Source: Cucumis sativus (taxonomy: Eukaryota; Streptophyta; Magnoliopsida; Cucurbitales; Cucurbitaceae). From it: 64,000 nt of DNA. The translations under genes and the position numbers were made by a program. Below the pieces are notes generated by a model. It made no database searches, was not told the origin of the DNA, and saw only the letters and a list, made by a program, of their open reading frames with translations. The stretch spans positions 5,022,001-5,086,000 of the forward strand of contig NC_026660.2 of NCBI RefSeq assembly GCF_000004075.3. Reading direction: 5' to 3'. How positions within the stretch are numbered: position 1 is the stretch's first letter; every line of letters starts with the position of its first letter. Positions 35,801-48,000 of this stretch are shown one piece after another.

Positions 35801-37276
35801 TCATCCACCCATGGTTGGGAACTAACGATGCTTTGTTCCTCAGTTTTACTTTTTTTAAAAAATATAAATATTAAGTTAAGCGAAATAAGTTAGAGAGGAA
35901 CTCATTCACTATTTAACAAAAAGATTTATAGTTATTGAAAATATATTTATGGTAGAAAGAAAACTAATAGCTTAGAGAATAAAATAAATATTTTAATATA
36001 TCAAATACTAAAACAAACAAATGTAAGAATATTTAGAATCATAACACAACAATTTTAAAAAATCAATAACTAAAATGTGACTTAAATCTAATGTAAATAG
36101 TCAAAGTTGCAATTAAAACTAAACCTATTAAGGAACACTACTTTTGGATGGATATGAATTTTGATGTACTATTCAATTAAAAAAAAAGTACTCAAAGGAG
36201 GATTGGAGAGAAGATGATAAGGTTATTTTTGGGAATTAATGCATACTATATATATACTACATAGTTTTTGATGTGATTGAGATGAAGAGTGACCACTGAC
36301 CAAGCATTAACATCAGTCTAATTAAGATGGCCACAAAAGATTATAAAAGGGAGGAAAGTGTCTTTTGCGATTAACTAATCATATTAATTAATTAACCATA
36401 CATTGAAAAAGTTATATATTATTTACTTATAAAAGCTTGTGTGATTGCCTTCTAGTTAAGTTATATATATTATGATTGGGTTTAATATTTTTTTATCTCA
36501 AAATCAATCTATAAATAAATTAAATAAGACCATATTAAAATTTGGAGATAGAATGTATCATATGTGTATATATACATGAATATTGGTAACCGTTGGTAAC
36601 AGTGTAGGAGAGTTTTAAGTTTTAAGAGGTAGAGTAACTCCAAAGTACAACTACATGATTAGTAATTTTTCAAGCCTTAATAATTCTTCTAAACTACATC
36701 TTACATGAAGAGAAGCAATAGGAACAATTCCTTTTATAAAATATATTTTATACATAATTAAGAATTAGTAATATTCATTTAAACCCACACAGGTAAGAGA
36801 AGAAAAGGTTGATTCTGATGTCCAATATATATATTATATATTTATTGAAGTAAGAAAAACATTATCGTAATTATAATATATAATAAGACCTAAAAAATTT
36901 ATATGGGATTGTGGGCATGTTGGACATCATAAACATAAAGATAGGATTACAATCATCCCACTTGTGACAATATATCATGTGTAGCCAATTGAAATTCAAA
37001 ACACCAAATGGGAGATTTTTGTTTCAACCACACTTTAATAGGAGACTTCTTTGTAAAATGTAACTCAAAAAAGTCCTTTATACTATATGCTTATTTACTT
37101 GGACCACCAAGAAATTTTACCTACCTAATGTTGGGTTAACTTCATTCTTAGGCCAATATAGGACATCCCACATTCAATACATCATTAAACCATCATAAAT
37201 ACGTTGTAAAAATAAAAGCCATCATAAATTCTTGTTATAGAAACTACTTTATGAACTCTTCTTCTTCTTATTATTA

Positions 37277-37281
<5 letters not shown>

Positions 37282-37309
<28 letters not shown>
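37282..37309. repeat. (TA)n microsatellite
   Basis: About 14 AT/TA units in intergenic DNA, following a TTA run. Confidence 0.9.
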
Positions 37310-37313
<4 letters not shown>

Positions 37314-37796
37314 CATGGACAACTTCTCAACAAAAAAGTGAATTAATCAATTTGTTATTCATATTGATAGCGTGGGACCCCATAATTTATAGTCTCCAAA
37401 GTAGATAAAAAATCGCTATTTCTTAAAGTTTCTTAAAATTTATATTTGCTATTCATTTTATTTTTATAATTAGCTATCTATAAAATCTAGGATGTCATGT
37501 AAAATTAATTATCCAAAATAGTTATAATTGTGAGATTAATTATTTTTCTCTAAACCACATTTGATATTTAAATAATGTATATTATATGTGTGTTTTTTTT
37601 AAATAAAATAAAATAAGAAGTCAGGCATAAATAATACAATAATAAAAATAAATTTCTTTGAAAAGAATCCCTATTTCCATATCCAGAAGATATATGATTA
37701 GTTGTAATCGTAGAAGCCGAAGGACATCAGAGTAATTTTCTTTGTTTATTGTTAAATTCTACTGATGCAAACTTGAGATAATTTAAATATACGTGG

Positions 37797-37799
<3 letters not shown>

Positions 37800-37827
<28 letters not shown>
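37800..37827. repeat. (AT)n microsatellite
   Basis: About 14 AT units in intergenic DNA. Confidence 0.9.
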
Positions 37828-38136
37828 ACTTATAAGCCTTGATATTTCCTCTTTCGCTTAGTTTCTTAAGATTTTCCATTGTATTCCAGTTTTGCTGTTG
37901 AACCCTCTATTTTGAGAAAAAACTTTCCAAATTCTAAATATCTTTGTTTGTATGTAAATAATTGATTAGCAGATAATATTAGATAATAAAGAATTGATTT
38001 TAAAAAGGAATTGAACACATAAACGTGTACTTTAATAAAGTTAATGATAGTCTACTAAATTGATTAAAGTGTATTTGAAAATAAGATAAAAATGATTTGA
38101 ACTCTTCTAAAATTACTTCCAACCACTTGTGGGAGA

Positions 38137-38165
38137 GAAGGAAGGAAGGAAGGAAGGAAGGAAGG
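38137..38165. repeat. (GGAA)n microsatellite upstream of TCP
   Basis: About seven GAAG/GGAA units, roughly 0.7 kb upstream of the TCP start codon. Confidence 0.9.
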
Positions 38166-38193
38166 TATGTTGTGGACCAGCACTCAAATCATT

Positions 38194-38730
38194 GGGCCCA
38201 CTTGGCACATCCAAGAGCTGGAGTTTGGGTACAATTTACCCACCTTGCATTGCATACTCTAATGTATGATGGTCATCATGAATTACCATATTATGTCCAC
38301 CTAAAGCTATTTCAATCACCTAATAGCAGTAAGTTGAATGTGCCAATGAATCCTCTGCCCACATATATTAATTGAAGTAATATGGTGACAAAATGTGAAT
38401 TTAATTATATGGGTAGAAGGGATATTATAATAATTTGGGGGTAAGCGTAAGTGGGTTGTAGAAGAGAAATGGCCAAAAGTTGGGATGGCAAGTTGAGAGA
38501 GAGAGTGTTAATGGGAAGGTGAAGAAGAAAAGGTGAGGGAGGGAGGGTAGGTCCATCATCCTAACCTTTGACCCAACCCAACGGATAATCTTCCTCTTCC
38601 TCCACTCCTGGGACCCACACCCCCCGTGTCCCATCTTCTCTCTTTGTGGGTCCAACTCATTCCCTTCCATTTTCACATTTTTATTATTATTATTAATCTC
38701 CCCCCCACTTTCCCCCTCCTTTATATACCA
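38194..38730 (+). promoter_or_regulatory. TCP gene promoter with class I TCP-type sites and a TATA box
   Basis: GGGCCCAC at 38194-38201, GGACCCAC at 38611-38618 and GTGGGTCC at 38646-38653 match the class I TCP recognition core (GTGGGNCC or complement). A TATA box, TTATATA, lies at 38721-38727, about 120 bases before the start codon. Autoregulation is possible but inferred. Confidence 0.5.
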
Positions 38731-38845
38731 TATTCTTTTTCTTACCTAAAATCTCCTCTTCTCACTTCTCTCTCCTTCCTTCCTTCCTTCCTCCTCCTCC
38801 TCCTCTCTTCTTCCCTCCTCCTCTCTCCCATATTCTCCTTCCCCC

Positions 38846-39823
38846 ATGGCCGATAATCAGAAGCAAGAACTCGACGACGATGACGACTCTCCACCCACCC
38901 ATCTCCGTATCAACGACTCCGATTCCTCTCGAATGGACCTTCTTCCTCTTACTCCCAAGCAGGAACATCCTGACTCCAACCTCCCTCATGATCTTCTCAC
39001 TTTCAACCCGGATATCCCTAAAACCCTCTCCTCTCTTCCTCCCAAGAGACCTTCCACCAAGGATCGCCACACCAAGGTCGAGGGCAGAGGTCGGAGAATC
39101 CGAATTCCTGCCACCTGTGCCGCCCGTATCTTCCAGTTGACTCGTGAGCTCGGCCACAAGTCCGACGGCGAAACTATCCGCTGGCTTCTCGAGCGGGCCG
39201 AGCCCGCCATCATCGCTGCTACCGGTACTGGTACCATTCCCGCCATTGCCATGTCTGTTAACGGCACTCTCAAAATTCCCACCACCACATCCTCCTCTAA
39301 CCAAGATTCCGCCGACCCTTCCGCCGTTAAGAAACGTCGTAAGCGCCCCGCTAACAGTGACTACGTTGACGTAAATGACGCCCTCTCCGTCTCCATCTCC
39401 GCTTCCAACGTCGCCGGTTCCTCCGCCGTCCAACAGGCTTTTCCACCGGGGTTCGTTCCAGTGTGGGCCATCCCTTCGAACGCCATAATTCCCGGGGCTG
39501 TTTTCATGGTTCCATCCGTAGCATGCTCTTCCACCCGTCCACAGTTGTTCTCATTCTCGACTCCGGCGGCACCGCTTATCAACACGACGGCGCGGCCAAT
39601 TTCCGCCTTCCCGTCGAAGGCAGAGACATCTCACATTCAATCGAGCCCCACCAATCAAAGCTCGAGCACATCAAGCTCCTCCGCTTCCAAATCTCAATCC
39701 GTCATGGCACCGATATCGAGCTCGAGCGGAAAAACGACGACGCAGATGCTTAGAGATTTCTCGTTGGAGATATACGACAAGGAAGAGCTTCAATTCATGT
39801 CAAGCTCGTCGTCAAAACATTGA
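38846..39823 (+). CDS. Class I (PCF) TCP transcription factor, TCP9/TCP19-like
   Basis: DNA-binding regulator of growth and development; class I TCPs bind GTGGGNCC-type sites in ribosomal and cell-cycle promoters (family knowledge). One exon, 325 aa, no intron, as usual for the family. The TCP bHLH domain starts at residue 72 ([15 protein letters not shown]), with helix I at about 90-102 and helix [20 protein letters not shown] at 106-123. Cys91 sits at domain position 20, the cysteine linked to redox sensitivity in class I TCPs. After the domain comes [15 protein letters not shown], typical of the TCP9/19 branch, then a basic KKRRKRP stretch and a Ser-rich C-terminus ([12 protein letters not shown]). 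The N-terminus is acidic. The gene is far more GC-rich than its flanks, so long antisense frames appear but are not genes. Confidence 0.95.
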   Translation: MADNQKQELDDDDDSPPTHLRINDSDSSRMDLLPLTPKQEHPDSNLPHDLLTFNPDIPKTLSSLPPKRPSTKDRHTKVEGRGRRIRIPATCAARIFQLTRELGHKSDGETIRWLLERAEPAIIAATGTGTIPAIAMSVNGTLKIPTTTSSSNQDSADPSAVKKRRKRPANSDYVDVNDALSVSISASNVAGSSAVQQAFPPGFVPVWAIPSNAIIPGAVFMVPSVACSSTRPQLFSFSTPAAPLINTTARPISAFPSKAETSHIQSSPTNQSSSTSSSSASKSQSVMAPISSSSGKTTTQMLRDFSLEIYDKEELQFMSSSSSKH

Positions 39824-40221
39824 GGAGTAGGAAAGAAGGAAAAGAGAATAGATTGGAAATGAAATTGGATTCTGTATGAGCCTGTGTAGTGTATCCGCCA
39901 TTGGGAAACCAGAAAAGAAAGATTGGGTGGAAGAAAAAAGGGGGGGTGGAAAGAAGGAGAAAAGTATGTGTGTGTGTGTGTGTTTCTCCTTGGAAGTGGA
40001 GCGGAAGGAAGGGGAAGCACGAGGTGATCACGTGATAGACGTGAGGATCGAAAAGTAAATGCACGTGTAAGGTGGGGGTGGGGGTGGTGTCTTTCTTTTT
40101 AAAATTTTAATTTTTGGTGAAGAAGGAGAGGGGACCAGATGTGGTAGGGAGGTGGGTCAACACTACGGAAAGAGAGAAACTCTTTTGTTTTAAACATTTG
40201 GAAAAGAAAGATGGGAAGAGG

Positions 40222-40262
40222 AAGGAGATGAAGGAGATGAAGGAGATGAAGGAGATGAAGGG
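40222..40262 (+). repeat. GGAGATGAA tandem repeat
   Basis: Four consecutive copies of the 9-base unit GGAGATGAA, with a fifth partial copy. Confidence 0.85.
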
Positions 40263-40446
40263 CGAAGAAGCAGCAGTGGGGTCCAGGTGAGTGGTGGAAA
40301 GGAGCTTTGTGGTGCTCCGTGGACCGCAAAAGACGGGCGTAGGGACCAGTATTGAAGGTCGAAGTGTGTCATGTGATGGAGGTGGGGGAGGTGGGCCCGG
40401 GTCCACTTAGATGTGGGCCAAAGGCGGCCCTTTGGGCCTGCAGGAG

Positions 40447-40480
40447 GAGCAGCAACAGCAGCAGCAGCAGCAGCAGCATC
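40447..40480 (+). repeat. AGC/CAG trinucleotide run
   Basis: About ten CAG-type triplets with one AAC interruption near the left end, ending at ATCATG. Confidence 0.85.
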
Positions 40481-42008
40481 ATGTGGTGGTCCCCTCCCCC
40501 CACATCCCAGGTTCATGTATGGGTGGAGGATAAGAGGACACGTGTTCAGATAGTGGGCCAGCTTAGGGTTATACACGTGGATGAATGAGATTGGTTTGGT
40601 ATCAGATGCTTTTGTGGAAAATACATAGGTGGGTTTGGTTGGTTGGTTCTTTTGGTGTGTGAGAGAGAGAGAGAGAGCGTGTGATTTTGTAAATTCATTC
40701 TTTACCTCAATTCTTCATAATCCATTCATCATTACTTACTCTCCCTCACTCCCCACTATAAACACACACATATACTATATACCCTTCTTTATTTTACTTG
40801 TGTCCATGTTTTGGTTTTCTAGTTTTCATTTCAATAGTTTTTATGTTGGAATGGGAATGGAACAACTAAAATCCAACATCATTTTGCTTTAATGCTATAT
40901 ATATATATATTTATTGACATATTAGGAGTGCTAATAATACTTCTCCTATATCTTCTTCTTTAGACTAATAAATAAATGCGGGTAAGAGAAAGGTGAGAGT
41001 GGAGATTTCATCACAGTGGTTCATTAGTAGAACAATACATTTTTAAATTCTTAACTTTCTAAACTCCTTAATTCCTCTATGCAATTTCATCATCTAATTC
41101 TTTCATGCAGGTCTCGGCTAATTATTGTGGACTAAGCTCTCTAAGTTTCCTAAGGGCTGTGCATGTGTATGTGTATGTGTATATATCTCATGAAAATTAA
41201 TTTTCATACACCAAAAAACTAACTCATTCATTCTATTTATTTTAAAAGAATAATGATAATAGTAAAAAAAAAAAAAAAAAAAAACCCTAAGCTGACTTTG
41301 CGCTAGTTTCCATTACATTTCAACTTACTTTTCAATGTCCATTAAATCCCGTATGTATGATTCTTGGACATAGTATCACCATTCTTATTCTTTCTTGTTT
41401 TGCTACCCATATTCCTCTTGTTAGCCTTTTTTTAGACTTTTTTATTTATTTATTTAACAATAATGAAAACGAGGGGATGTGTGGATAATCTGTAGAGAAA
41501 AAAAAAATTCTAATTCATTCCCACCTAAAATGAGCTAGTAATGATCTGTGTTACACTAAATTTGAGAACTATTCTTATTGATTACATCATTTTAGAAGAA
41601 TAGGGAATGTTGTTCTCATTCTCTGTCTGAATGAATCTCACCCATCAACTTATTAAATTTGAATTGATTTACCCATTTAAATGGTTAAAGTATATATTCT
41701 TGATTAAGAGCTCACATTCAAATTATCCACCCCACTTGTTAAACTTTAGAAAATTTGAATTTGATCTTCATATCAACCCATAATAAATAATATCAATGTA
41801 TTAAGTGTTAGCTTCAAATAATAGAGATGCTATTAACGCTATAATGAACCCCATAGGGTTACAAACGCCACTCCCAATAAATTAGGAAGAAAAGGATGGC
41901 TATTGCGTCTATGAATTCTTCATTCATTTTGGTTATAGTAACTAACAAAATTTTGCAGAGCAGAGCTGTAAAGACACACCTTTTTATCTCGAACAAACAT
42001 AAAGCTTC

Positions 42009-42013
<5 letters not shown>

Positions 42014-42042
<29 letters not shown>
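42014..42042. repeat. (GA)n microsatellite next to the PLD stop codon
   Basis: About 14 GA units on the + strand. On the PLD strand it is a CT run beginning five bases after the stop codon, so it is in the 3' UTR. Confidence 0.9.
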
Positions 42043-42044
<2 letters not shown>

Positions 42045-42047
42045 TAT

Positions 42048-45000
42048 TTAGATAGTGAGGTTCTCCTGGATGCCAAGAAATGAACCAACAATTTTTCCTC
42101 CAACATCTGGAAAATTTTCATGACCTGGAAGAGATCTTACTCTCCCTCTTCTATCAACTTCAACTGGGTATTTCAGAAGGTGTCCTCTCATCTCTGTTAC
42201 ATCATCTGCAGCAAACTGTTTCCAGTTTAGTTCTCCCATTGTTCTAACTCTTTTCACGCATTCTAGGCTCTCCGGGTGGTTGAAACACTCCTCGGTAGTT
42301 CCCATATGCTCCGCCCACAACGACATCCTATATCCATAGATCTACAGGGCAGCACATTCAGATCCCAGAAAGAATGCAGAAATGCAGTTTTATGTAAATG
42401 AACGACAAATTGGTGCTTCCCAAATTCTTAAAAAAAAAAAAAGAAACTGTAAATTTACCTACTTCTACACTTTACTGAGTCTATACAGATACTACGGGGA
42501 AAAAGAAAATAAAAAGACAGAATAATGTTTAAATTATAGGCTTGGTCCTCTAAACTTTTTGAAATTGATGGACATTTAGAACCATGTCTATTTAATTCTT
42601 ATACTTGATAATATACCCTTGAATTATCAAGTATTTTGTATGTTAGACCCGGTGGCTAATTCTGTCAATTTAATGATTATGCTACCAAATGTCTGAAATT
42701 TGACTTTCGTGTAATCTAAAGTTACCATGTCGCAGAAGTATATGAACTGACAGAGTTAATGCCATAGACATATTAGATAAAAATTGAAGTTTAGATATTT
42801 ATAGAAACTTTTAAAAAGTAGACTAGATAAAATATAACTTAATGAATCAAGAGGAAACTTATAATTTTTAAAAGAAAAAAAAAGACAGAAGAAGAAGAAA
42901 AGGGGTTGGCGCACATCAGATGAAGTAATTATGTAATTGTGGGAATTTAATCATTTCTGGTTGAAATCTTACTAAAGAACCACTCGATCAGGGTGTCGAA
43001 CTCTCCTCCTTCAGGGCATATTTTTAGTGACTTCATGAACTCGTCTTCCTCAAGGTATTTCATAAGCTTTAATTTTGACTCTATGTACTGACTCCATTTT
43101 GTTCAATCCATTAATCTAACTAACATTACTTTTTTAAAAAAATCCGCATTCGATATTTGACAATTAAAAGTCACCTGTCCACGAGGATGTGAAAGTTTCC
43201 TTGCCCACGTATAATGGGGTTGATAGGCTCCCATAGCAATCTCAGTATCTCTAGTTCCTTCCATGGATCTCTGGTTGATGTTGGCAGATCCCAAAATCAC
43301 ATACTCGTCGTCAACTATCATGCCTTTGGAGTGAACATATATCATAAACCTTCTGCTTTTCCGACTAAGTGCCTACAGTCAGTTCATTATATCATTGTGA
43401 TTAAAAAAATAACAATAATAAAAGCAGTGACAAAACATAGTAAATATCTATATTACTAGCTCTTTACGTGGAAACGTAAAATTATGGACTGGTATGCAAG
43501 GCTGTGACTAAAACATAGTAAATATCTATATTACTAGCTCTTTACGGGGAAACGTAAAATTATGGACTGGTATGCAAGGCTGTGCTTCCATCATATATTT
43601 CCCTTCTTTTCTGAAGCAACTCTTCTTTGTTTTATTATTGTGGTATATGAAAGAATCTCAAGTTATACAACAATATACAGTTGTTTGTCAGGAACTCTAT
43701 ATAAGAAGACTCTTCCTGCAATGTTGGAAAAACACATACAATATATATACACACACACATATATATTTACAAAGAAAACAATATAAAGTTACTTCCATTA
43801 GCAGAGCACAATCTGCCAACAAAAACCAAAAATTAGAATAACAACTCAAAACCCAATTCAAAGTAAGATAATAATAACTGATTAAGAATACAAGTTACCT
43901 GAGGAGTACTTTCTCCATTAGGACTTCCAGAACATAAAGGATCATTTCCATCCATAGTCTCACGATTTCCCAGGCAGAAGAAGTTCAAATAGTCTTGTGG
44001 AGAGAATGCATCCTCAAGACCAACCTCCATCAAAGCCTTGTAAATCACCTCATACATCATTTGCATGGTTTTTTGCTGAGCAATGAAAGAAAAGATCAAA
44101 GAAATCAGAAGTATACTTGTCATAAATAAGAATGTGTTGGTATTTCAATATTGGAACACTTGGGACACACCCAACTTTGTGCATATGTTCTCACCACTTA
44201 TATCAAAAGAATATTAGAATATTCCAAACAAAAAGAAAAAAAGGTAAAATTTATCATATGGCAAATTACGATTGGACAATTTGGTGAAATGCACAAAGAT
44301 ATGCGTTATGCGAGATGCACATACATGTTTTTTTAATGTCCATATTATTATCTCTCCTCATGGTCTCGGTTTCCTTTATCACTTAGCTCAATATTATTTC
44401 CAATTCTCACTAAAGAAGTTAGAAACTTCAATGTTCAAAATATTTATAACTTGGCTGTTTATTTTAATTGCCATTAATTAATATGGGCAAAACAGAATGG
44501 AAAAAAATGAAGTAGCATTTTCAATTTATAGACAATGTAAACCTTGTAAAAACTACGCAAATCAAATGTTTAACTTTTTTTTATATTCGTGAATGTCCAG
44601 GCCAGCTATCTCGACTAATCTCACAGGACAACCAGTAAATTAATTTATAGGTAGGTGACCACCATAGATTAAACCCACAATCTCTTATTTAGTTATCGAG
44701 ATTATGTCTACTTTATTACCACTAGGTCAACATGATGGTTAAATGTTTAATTATATTGAATAGAAAATTTAATGAGAATAGGGCTTATAGGTGAAGTGGG
44801 ATGATTTGAAGAAAATTTTTATTCCAGAACTTTAGTCATAATCTACAATTGATTTAGAAATGAAGGTTATTTTCTCTTTAAAGTTATTCTAATTAGGGAA
44901 GTATATGCTTCCTAAAAAAAGTTATTCTAATTAGGGAAGTATATGCTTCCTAAAAAAAGTTATTCTAATTAGGGAAGTATATGCTTCCTAAAAAAAGTTA

Positions 45001-48000
45001 TTCTAAGAAGGGAAGTGTATGCTTCCTAGCACCCAGTTTTCCAATATATCACTGACTTTACCCCGAACATATTAGTTAGATAACTCTAGTTCAGAATCCT
45101 CTTGAATCATCGTGGAGATTATTGGAGCCAATAAATGCTGACACAATAACTAATATACCATCAAGCAAGTAAATTTAATAATGCAAAACGGTAAAATTCA
45201 GCCTAGGCTACTAGTGAGTCTACCTGCCAAAATAGTATTCTCTGAGTAGCAGCAGCGGTTGGAACACCCTCAGGCCACATGGGGATGACAATATATGCAG
45301 CAAACCTTTCATTTGCTCTGATTTTATCAGCAATCTTAAGGGCAATTTCCATTGGAATCAAATTGTTGGCACCTGAAAATATCAGAAATGTGCAAAATTA
45401 ACAATTCACTACTCCAATGTTGTACTGTCATCGTACTGCATGACGTATTCTATTCTTCTAGGCAAAGTAAAAAAGAACTTCTAAAAAAAAGGCAAAGTAA
45501 AAAGGATTGAACTTGAAAGGCTGCCAAAGATTTATATTTTGAAATTTTAACATCCGTTCTAAATGGATGTTTTTTTTTTTTTTCTTTTATAGTCGCACAA
45601 ACTCAACCCTTGCTCAATGCTAAAAGTTAGATTATAGGTACTGATGATTCAGATGCAATACATATACAGAAGATGCTTTTTTGGTTTTCTATATCTTTTG
45701 AGTTCTGTCTACTTTACCTATATCTTTATTTGAATTCCAATTGAAGGATGACCCGATGAAATACTGGTTCTCTATATAAATGTAATGTTGCGCAGCTCGA
45801 ATGGCTTTCACGTAGGCTGTGTGTATACTCATGTCAATCAACACATTCTTTCCACATACGAGGTTCTGCATTGTAAAATATTAGGCAATAAGCATGTTAT
45901 ACAGTCACAAATACAAAATAAATACATCCATATATTACTATGCCAATTTTATATTTATATTTAGTACAGTACTAGATTTGATTGAAAATATAGCAACCAT
46001 AAAGGTTCTTTACCTTGCTTGGGGCATCTTTTGGCTCCTTTGGGAAATCTTTAACAGAAGTTGAATCAATTGACCGAAAAATCTGCAGTATTAATGAAAA
46101 TTTATCATAAGGAACAAAGAGAATCCATTAAAAAGGTTGTCTTCTCTCTTATACGATTAAACAGAACTGAGCAAACAGTTTCAATTGCCAAACCTTTTAT
46201 TACCTAAGTAAACGTCCACATATAAATTAAGAAGGGGAAAAGCATTACCTGCACATGCCATGATTCAGGGTCATTTTCATTAGTGCAGTACGCTTCAGAA
46301 ATTCCAACTATGTCATGAATTCTTTCAATACTCAGCAAAGCATCATCATATGATTTCAACTTCTTTATCCCGTGAGGTTTTGAAGCCCTCCTCCATCGCT
46401 CCTCAAAGTTAGTCAGAACATCATATGCTGCTGGACCCTCGATTTTGCTGTGTAGATCGTGCCATGGTTCTCTTGGACAACCAACAACACTACCCTGTTC
46501 AACTGAGCGATTTTGTTAGTTCATAAAATCAATTCAAATTTTAGTAACCCTAGTTCAATAATATACTAGTCTTTTCTTTTGCTCCTAAAAATTCATTCTA
46601 GAATGGTGTTACAGCTTCCAGTCAGGTCTTTTGTCTAACTGATTATTGATTTCAAATATTCAAACTCTAGTTATTTTCAAGTAGAATAGAATTGACAATT
46701 TGACTTTACAATAAGAGGGCTTTCACTGGTTGAAATGTAAATGACAACAACCTTCAATCTCTCAGCCAAGATATTAGCAACGGTTTTCTAGTATTTGTAA
46801 TCAAGCTAATAAATCTAAAGTCTTTTACCTTCTTAACATTTTCTCTCTCCAAAATAAGATAATAAAAAATTCAGTAGGAATTTTAGGTGAGCTTCCATCT
46901 TAACCTGAATGGAATTGTATCTCATTTCTAGAATAAAATACTAAAAAACTCAAAATTTTCCACTCTATGCTTTTGATTTCTGTCGTCCACAACCCTCTTC
47001 TCCCAACCTGATACCTGTTCTTAATCACAACTCCATGTTTACTGGCTGCAGAAAACCTGTAAAAGAGAGCTAAAATTTCGTCCCCTTCTCTTAACCAAAC
47101 AAGTTCTTTTTCTTTTAAGACATTTTGTTTATACTTCCCTCATCAAAGCTTTATGATACTTTTACTTGTTTGGGAACTGTATAGTCATTTCAGTTCAATG
47201 CTTCTCTTCATTTCAAGGGCCCATTTACTCTTGACCGTATATATTTTGTTATTCAGTTCATTCAGGCAGCCCACTTTCATTTTTATGGTCACCTCTTGAC
47301 TAGTTGACTTGTTCATTTTTACGGTTCTTCAATCTCTCATTTTAGGTACTTCAATCCCTTTAATGAATGCCCCAAATTCGTTAAATGAAAACAAGAAAGA
47401 AAAAGAAATAGAGGAAGAAAATTTTAATTGGGTTATCCAAGAAAAAAATGGAAAATATATTAGGGTTATTCGTATTTTTGGCATAGATCAACCTTTCCTC
47501 TTGCATCATATTAATTATTACCACAAAACTATTTTCATTATCAACAGACAAGTGGGACATAGTCAACAGTTTACCGTGTATGTAGGATTGTGGTAATCGT
47601 CCTTGTGTATTGTTTGAAGGGTCCGAAATATGGGATGTGATGGAGTATCATACCGCCCGTCACATAAATCAAGCCCTCCAACAAAAGCTATAATCTTTCT
47701 TCTATTATTTCCAGCATCAGCATCCACAATAACTGTTTTCTGATGATGTGTATATATAGTTCCAACTTCCTGAATATATACAAAGATGAGCAAGAATCAC
47801 AAAAGGGAAGATTTCCAGGCCAAACAGAAAATTGAAAAAAATATACAAACATCATCAAAAGTTCAGAATATGAGCACTCCAAAAAAAATAAAGGTCTAAG
47901 TGAGGAATCATTTTGTAGTTTAGCCAAAGTTGCTGTTCTTTAATAAAATAAAGAAGATATAAATTTACCAAGATATTCCTTTTTAACAAACAAATTATAC

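Larger units (their letters stand above)
31453..38845. other. 7.4-kb intergenic region between PEX16 and TCP
   Basis: No gene is supported. It contains the PEX16 3' end (to about 31650), a G-tract minisatellite (33081-33158), two GC-richer islands (about 33000-33260 and 33590-33800), a possible mitochondrial insert (about 35239-35800), AT microsatellites at 37282-37309 and 37800-37827, a GGAA run at 38137-38165 and the TCP promoter. A 76-codon frame at 34551-34781 matches nothing I recognise. Confidence 0.6.
40029..40579. promoter_or_regulatory. Cluster of four G-boxes (CACGTG)
   Basis: CACGTG occurs at 40029-40034, 40062-40067, 40539-40544 and 40574-40579, the last as ACACGTGG, an ABRE-like form. 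They lie 0.2-0.75 kb downstream of the TCP stop codon. The function is not known. Confidence 0.5.
39824..42047. other. Region between TCP and PLD: TCP 3' end, GC-rich block, AT-rich spacer
   Basis: Holds the TCP 3' end with a GT run (39966-39983), then a GC-rich block at about 40060-40600 with four CACGTG boxes, GGAGATGAA tandem units and a CAG run, and then AT-rich DNA with a 20-base poly-A at about 41264-41284. The possible frames at 40190-40576 (-) and 40352-40588 (+) are translations of repeats and are not supported as genes. Confidence 0.5.

Noticed and set aside
38762..39433. 223-codon frame on the minus strand over the TCP gene
   Set aside because: It lies antisense to a strongly supported TCP gene, is Gly-rich without a domain, and is explained by the GC-rich codon use of the sense strand.
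40190..40588. Frames of 78 and 128 codons with Ala, Ser and PSS runs
   Set aside because: They translate the CAG and GGAGATGAA repeats and have no recognisable domain or splice context.
44882..45029. CRISPR-like array
   Set aside because: The units are directly adjacent with no unique spacers, inside a plant gene intron; it is a simple tandem repeat.
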